Positions 59,340 to 64,000 of a stretch of 64,000 bases of DNA are shown one piece after another. Source of the stretch: Strongylocentrotus purpuratus (lineage: Eukaryota; Echinodermata; Echinoidea; Camarodonta; Strongylocentrotidae); NCBI RefSeq assembly GCF_000002235.5, contig NW_022145613.1, positions 17,360,883-17,424,882 of the forward strand, given 5' to 3'. Below the pieces are notes generated by a model. The model searched no databases. It saw nothing but the letters and a program-made list of their open reading frames with translations, and had not been told where the DNA came from. Positions within the stretch are counted from its first letter, which is position 1; the number at the start of each line of letters is the position of its first letter. Position numbers and translations under genes: made by a program.

Positions 59340-60640
59340 TGACTGGTGTATATTAAACATTCCAAGGTCCTGCAAAGGAAACGTGAAAGATCTGCCAAAG
59401 GTGGTGGTAAAATCAAGTGCACATTTTTGTACTGCACCAAGCAAGGACTGACTTCAGACATGGCATGTGAAAGAGGGCATTTATGATAAGTTTCAGAATC
59501 CTGGGGACCATGTAGAGAGCTGGTGTCTTTGAGCCAGCAACATTCCCAGGTCCTCCGAAGGAAACCTGATAGATCTGCCAAAGGTAGTACCAATATGTAC
59601 AATTTTTGTTATTCCGCACCAAGTGGGAACCAATATCAGACATGGATTAAGATTGAGGTACTGGTGTTTTGGAGCTAGCAACATTCCTAGGTCCTCCTAG
59701 GTCCTCTACAGAAAACCTGATGTGTGTAGATCTGCCAGAGATAATGGTAAATTCTAGTGCAATTTTGTCCTGCACAGAGCAAGGACTGACTTCAGACGCT
59801 GGCATGTGAAAGAGGCATGTCTGATGAGTTGCAGAATGTTGGAGAACCATGTAAAGAGCTGGCGTCTTTGGACCAGCAGCATTCCCAGTCCTCCGAAGGA
59901 AACCTGATAGATCTGCCAAAGGTATTGCCAATATCTACAATTTTGTTTGTCCCGCACCAGTGGGAACCAACTTCATACATGGCTGAAGTATGAATGAATC
60001 ATTTGTGATAAGTTTTAGAGCACTGGTGTTTTGGAGTCAAGCAAACAACATTACTCGGTCCTCCTGAGGGAACCTGATGCATGTTGATCTGCCAAAGGTG
60101 GTGGTAAATTAAAGTGCAAAATGTTGTCCTGCACCAAGCAAGGACTGGCTTCAGACATGGCATGTGAAAGAGGGCATTTATGATAAGTTTCAGAGCACTG
60201 GGGACCATGTAGAGAGCTGGTGTCTAAGAGCCAGCAACATTCCCAGGTCCTCCAAAGTAAACCTGATAGATCTGCCAAAGGTAGGGCCAATGTGTACATT
60301 TTTTGTTGTCCCGCACCAAGTGGGAACCAATTTCAGACATGGCTTTAAAAGTATGAATGGAGCATTTCTGATGAGTTTTAGAGCACTGGTGTTTTGTAAC
60401 CAGCAACATTCCTAGGTCCTCCAAAGGAAACCTGAGGCATGTTGATCTGCCAAAGGTAATGGTAAATTCAAATGTGAGGAAAGCAAGGACTGACGTCATA
60501 CTTGCTGAGTGGAAGATGCATTTCTGATGAGTTTCAGAGCACCGGGGACCATGTAGAGAGCTGGTGTTTATGAAACAGCAGCATTCCTAGGTCCTCCTAA
60601 GGAAACCCGATACATTTGCTAAAGGTAACAGTGAAATTGA
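59340..60640. repeat. Dimeric satellite, A-B units of about 345-360 bp
   Basis: Monomers of about 150-200 bp begin 'cattccYaggtcctcc' and 'aaggaaacctgat'. They alternate between an A form (ggtggtggtaaatt; tgcaccaagcaaggactg) and a B form (cgcaccaagtgggaacca). A units start near 59357, 59690, 60052 and 60410; B units near 59540, 59880, 60238 and 60585. Open frames here repeat the same residues in each unit and are not genes. Confidence 0.85.
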
Positions 60641-61835
60641 GACTAATAAATGCCTGCACTTGGGAACAACAGACCTTGAAAATGCTGCTTTTGAATTCCA
60701 ACATTTACATATATGCAAGGACATTGGCCCGCCATTCCAACCATGGTCAGGCATGCCAAGTGCAGCTATTAGATATGTGTAGGGCCTACAGTATAGCTGG
60801 AAAGCAAATGTCAATGTCTACAGAGCTATCTCAAATTGCGTTAAGATTTCAAAGTTATCTTCTAAATATCTAAATATACTTGTAGATATCATTTAATATT
60901 GGACAAGTCGAGACGCAAGTCACAACCAATAGGGGTGGATTCTGTATTTGTATTAAAAAAGAGGTGGGGGTCATTATTGTTATGCACTATAACGCCTATT
61001 GGGTTATGAGGGGGGCGCACAGGCCAGTTCTGCCCCTCCCCCATACTACAAATCCTAGCTAGTATGACATCAGATCCAAATTGAGCTATGATTTTCACTG
61101 ATCAATAAACCCAGACATTTGTTCATAACATGTCAAGTCCATAGTACACAGTGGCAGAATAGTGGCTGAAGTGTACAGACTGAGCATACAATAATACAGC
61201 AAAGCTTTACAACAATAGCAATAAATGATCAGTCATCCTCAACCAAAAAAAACAAATCGTTTCATATGCTTAATAAAAAATAAGAAAATCCAACAAATAC
61301 ACTGAAATATTTGCACTGGTGGAAAGTGAAACTGCAAAAAAAACTATGAAAATAGAATTGTTTTTCCACACACAGAATCCAATGCCATTCATTCAGTTAT
61401 TGTACTGACCTGAAAAAATTCAATTGGTTTGGGTTCTCTAGTGCGGAAAGGAATAAAAGGAATAAATAATTATTGTCAGTTTTGAGTACGACTGTCCACT
61501 ATATCACAGGCTAAAAAGGGTGGAAACTGCTAATAAAAACTCTTCTTGTATGAATGGTCAAAAACTTGAAGGGAAGCAAGAATCCATGTTTTAATGATGA
61601 CAAAATTATATGTACATTTTCAGTATTAACCGAATCATAATTTTTGTGATTACTACGGGGTTATTCACAAAGTATTACAAATAGAAATCATATAAAAATC
61701 TCCCTCCTAAACAAATTCCTTTATGCAATCATTCATTAAAACAATATGTATCAAGTATGTAGATACTTGTACAGTATGTCCCTTTTTCTGAACATTCATT
61801 GTGTTACTTTCTTTCCAAAATGTCTGTTTCATTTC

Positions 61836-62073
61836 GGAGCGTGGCAGTATATTGGTGAAGGCCTGCTCTAGACTATCACACGAGAGGTCCTCGGTTCAAT
61901 TATTGCTGAGAGTGTACATCCCTGGACAAGGTGTCCTTCCTGACCCCCAGGTGTATAAATGGGTACCTGGCAGTGCTGATGTATTAATAATTACGCACAG
62001 GGCCCACAAGAAGAGCAGTATCAACTTAAGAGGCTACCCTGGGAAAATATGACTATGTTATTACTGTTATTAT
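61836..62073 (+). mobile_element. tRNA-derived SINE with ATT-rich tail
   Basis: The tRNA-like head (gtggcagtatattggtgaag ... gaggtcctcggttcaatt) is followed by 'acaaggtgtccttcctgacc', 'caggtgtataaatgggtacc' and a 'ttattactgttattatta' tail. It resembles tRNA-derived SINEs of marine deuterostomes. A hAT-type element is inserted in its tail at 62074. Confidence 0.65.
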
Positions 62074-62621
62074 TAGTGCTGTAACATCACGGATATCTCC
62101 AATTCCGTTTAACCGCCTGTCAAAAAAAAAAAAAAAAAAAAAAAATCATTTTTTTTTTTGGGGGGGGGGGGGGGCGTGTGAAAAAGCAGGAAGGTGATTT
62201 AACTGAAGGCGCCGATTTGTGCTTGTGAACTTGTCACAAATAATAGTAACAATGTCGTTTTAGAATAATGTGTAAGATCATTAAAGTAAATTAAAAACAG
62301 TAGAGGACCTAGGATAGAACCTTGTGGTACACCATGTGTTAAACTTGGATGAATATATATATTGAGATCTATTACAAAGATTACTTTCAAACCAAGATGA
62401 CAGACAAATTGGAGTGTTGTTCTAGTTTCCAAGTGGTAAGTCATCACACCGATTACTGAGCTGGGAGACATTGCCAGGCATAGTGCCAGGTGGAGGGGCA
62501 TAAATTGAAACTTTAAAAAAAAAAAAAAAAAAAAAACGGGAACACGAAACCGTCCAATTGAAAACGGAATCCGCCATGGGCGGTCGGATACCGGACGGTT
62601 AAACGTTTGACTACAGCACTA
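62074..62621. mobile_element. hAT-type non-autonomous element with 8-bp target duplication
   Basis: 548 bp. It starts TAGTGCTGTA and ends TACAGCACTA (10-bp inverted ends) and is flanked by GTTATTAT at 62066-62073 and 62622-62629. End sequence and 8-bp duplication fit hAT elements. It sits in the tail of the SINE at 61836-62073. The inside contains a LINE fragment and poly-A/poly-G runs. Confidence 0.8.
62206..62500 (-). mobile_element. LINE reverse transcriptase fragment
   Basis: On the minus strand an open stretch contains SLTHGVPQGSILGPLLFLIY and FNDL. This is the GVPQGS.LGPLLF..Y.NDL motif of LINE reverse transcriptases (Jockey/CR1-like). Only about 100 residues remain; no endonuclease or rest of the polymerase is present. 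It lies inside the hAT-type element. Confidence 0.75.
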
Positions 62622-63088
62622 GTTATTATCTCATATGAAATGGCCATGAGAATTAAGAAACCCTCAATTTCCATTCAAAAGTAATTACTTCAATTCCCCA
62701 TCTTCATCTCTTGCAGTCGTGACTAAAATCCATCACCAACTTTCTAGCGCTAGACCCAACGGGTTCACTCCAGGTAAACATCTAGAGGGCTCGCATCAAG
62801 TCGTGAATAATTTCCTCTTGTCTATTCACTAGATCCTCTATTTAGCAGGGTATTTGCAGTTACTATGCATGTGGCATGATCGTTTTACGCCCTTTTCATT
62901 TACTCGCTGGCAGATTGCTTGTAAACAAACGTCATGGACGTCACTGGCCCAATGCGAGAGTTCCTGCTATCAGTTGCGAAATGGCATATCACATGTCCAT
63001 TTCCTAGTGAGTAATTGGCCATCCTATATCTTGCAGACCAGCCCCCCCCCCCCCAAAAAAAAAGATGATATGTGATTGTTCATGCTTC

Positions 63089-63598
63089 TTAAAGGTATTA
63101 CAAAGTTTTGGTATGGGGACATGAATTTGGTTTAAATTAACATATTGGAAGCATATGCGTTCCTACAATATACATTAAACGTTGTCGCGGTTGAAATCGA
63201 GTCTAAAGTTATGAAATTATAAATAATAAACTCTTTATGTTGTATAGCTCCCTCTCAAGGTCAAGGTATTGAATTAGCTATAAAACCATGTTTCTTGACT
63301 AAAATCGACCGATTAGCTACTCCCGTTTGGAAATTATATATCACAACTACATATTCTGAGATTTTCATGGTCGCAGCTACCATTGTACGGCCATAGGCGC
63401 TATTTGAAATTTAACAAAAATTTACCAGGAGCACCGGTAAATTTTTATATTCAATTTTTCTCGAAAGGAAAAGTGTTTTAGGGGCTAATTTTTTAGTGCT
63501 TATAATACATCCACAGGGGCATCCAAATATATCAAAATTGTAAAGATTCACTATCCACCCAATTTTCAAAATTTGCCAAAACTTTGTATTACCTTTAA
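63089..63598. mobile_element. TTAA-flanked MITE, copy 3
   Basis: 510 bp with the same ends and interior as copy 2. All three copies keep an inner hairpin, aaatttaccgg...ccggtaaattt. Confidence 0.85.
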
Positions 63599-64000
63599 CC
63601 CTGTCAATAGTATATCATTAATGTTAATTTTAATGCAATGGGAATACATTAACAAGGCCAGTAATGGTTCCATCACATCAAGATCAAGATTGCATTTCAA
63701 TACTTAATGAATTTCCAATGTGAAATGAAATGATTTCCTGTTCTCGTAATTCCATTGATGAATTAATCATTCGTTAATGATAGTCTTTAGTTCTAGTAGC
63801 AAACAGGAAATGGGAATAAAACAAATTAAATATAGATGTATACTCGTATTGTTACACTTCCACCACGAGATTCATACGCCTAATATTTTGATGTTTCATC
63901 CATGATTTCCCGATAACTTTGAATGAAAGTGACTGAAATGAACTGCAAATCAAGGCCATCTGTCATCTCTGGCTATGGATATATGTCTGCAATCTCTCAG

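Larger units (their letters stand above)
54621..64000. other. Upstream / intergenic region without a recognised gene
   Basis: Apart from MITEs (56868, 59058, 63089), a satellite (59340-60640), a SINE (61836) and a hAT-type element (62074), I see no gene signal. A GGTTAG-like run lies at about 56050. Segments 57400-58990 and 60650-61830 hold nothing I can identify. Confidence 0.5.

Noticed and set aside
59234-60499. Several overlapping minus-strand frames with repeated LADLSGFLRRTWECCW-like residues
   Set aside because: They are the translated satellite repeat, not a repeat-protein gene; no start, splice or stop pattern is consistent across units.

Overview
The window looks like AT-rich genomic DNA from a marine invertebrate deuterostome, most likely an echinoderm such as a sea urchin. 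This is an inference from three things: small exons in very long introns, many short inverted-repeat DNA elements, and tRNA-derived SINEs with ATT-rich tails. I see no prokaryotic gene, rRNA, CRISPR array or retrovirus-like element.

One gene dominates. On the minus strand, from about 44.2 kb (start codon) down to the left edge, nine exons encode the whole cytoplasmic N-terminal domain (about 500 residues) of an SLC4 sodium-coupled bicarbonate transporter of the electroneutral SLC4A7/A8/A10 group. Every splice phase agrees from exon to exon. The membrane exons lie beyond the left edge. Coding exons (minus strand, 5' to 3'): 44139-44217, 23340-23564, 22054-22192, 20977-21137, 19763-19978, 18878-19041, 1949-2197, 1030-1123, 135-312. 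A likely untranslated or alternative first exon ends at 49507. A CpG-denser stretch at 54.1-54.6 kb may hold the promoter.

The most interesting part is the 16.7-kb intron 2198-18877. It appears to hold a set of duplicated in-frame cassette exons: three type A copies (75, 78 and 81 bp, starting S-F/L and ending R-S-K), two type B copies (60 bp each, starting KRLSEAR), and one degenerate candidate. All are phase 0-0. Just after the donor of each type A cassette, of the candidate, and of constitutive exon 18878-19041 sits the same palindrome-like element, close to GTTRCCATRGYAAC. It could let the introns pair with each other and control cassette choice. The cassettes add basic, serine-rich segments just before the conserved core, where family members are regulated by phosphorylation and binding partners.

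Elsewhere, introns and upstream DNA are filled with non-autonomous DNA elements: three copies of a 510-bp TTAA-flanked element, a 2.6-kb foldback element carrying a perfect 40-bp-arm palindrome, two abutting elements at 29.5-30.9 kb, a hAT-type element with a perfect 8-bp target duplication at 62 kb, and several small families. There are also SINEs, one LINE reverse-transcriptase scrap, a dimeric satellite at 59.3-60.6 kb, and several unrelated tandem arrays with periods of about 140-170 bp. From 54.6 kb to the right end I see no convincing gene.
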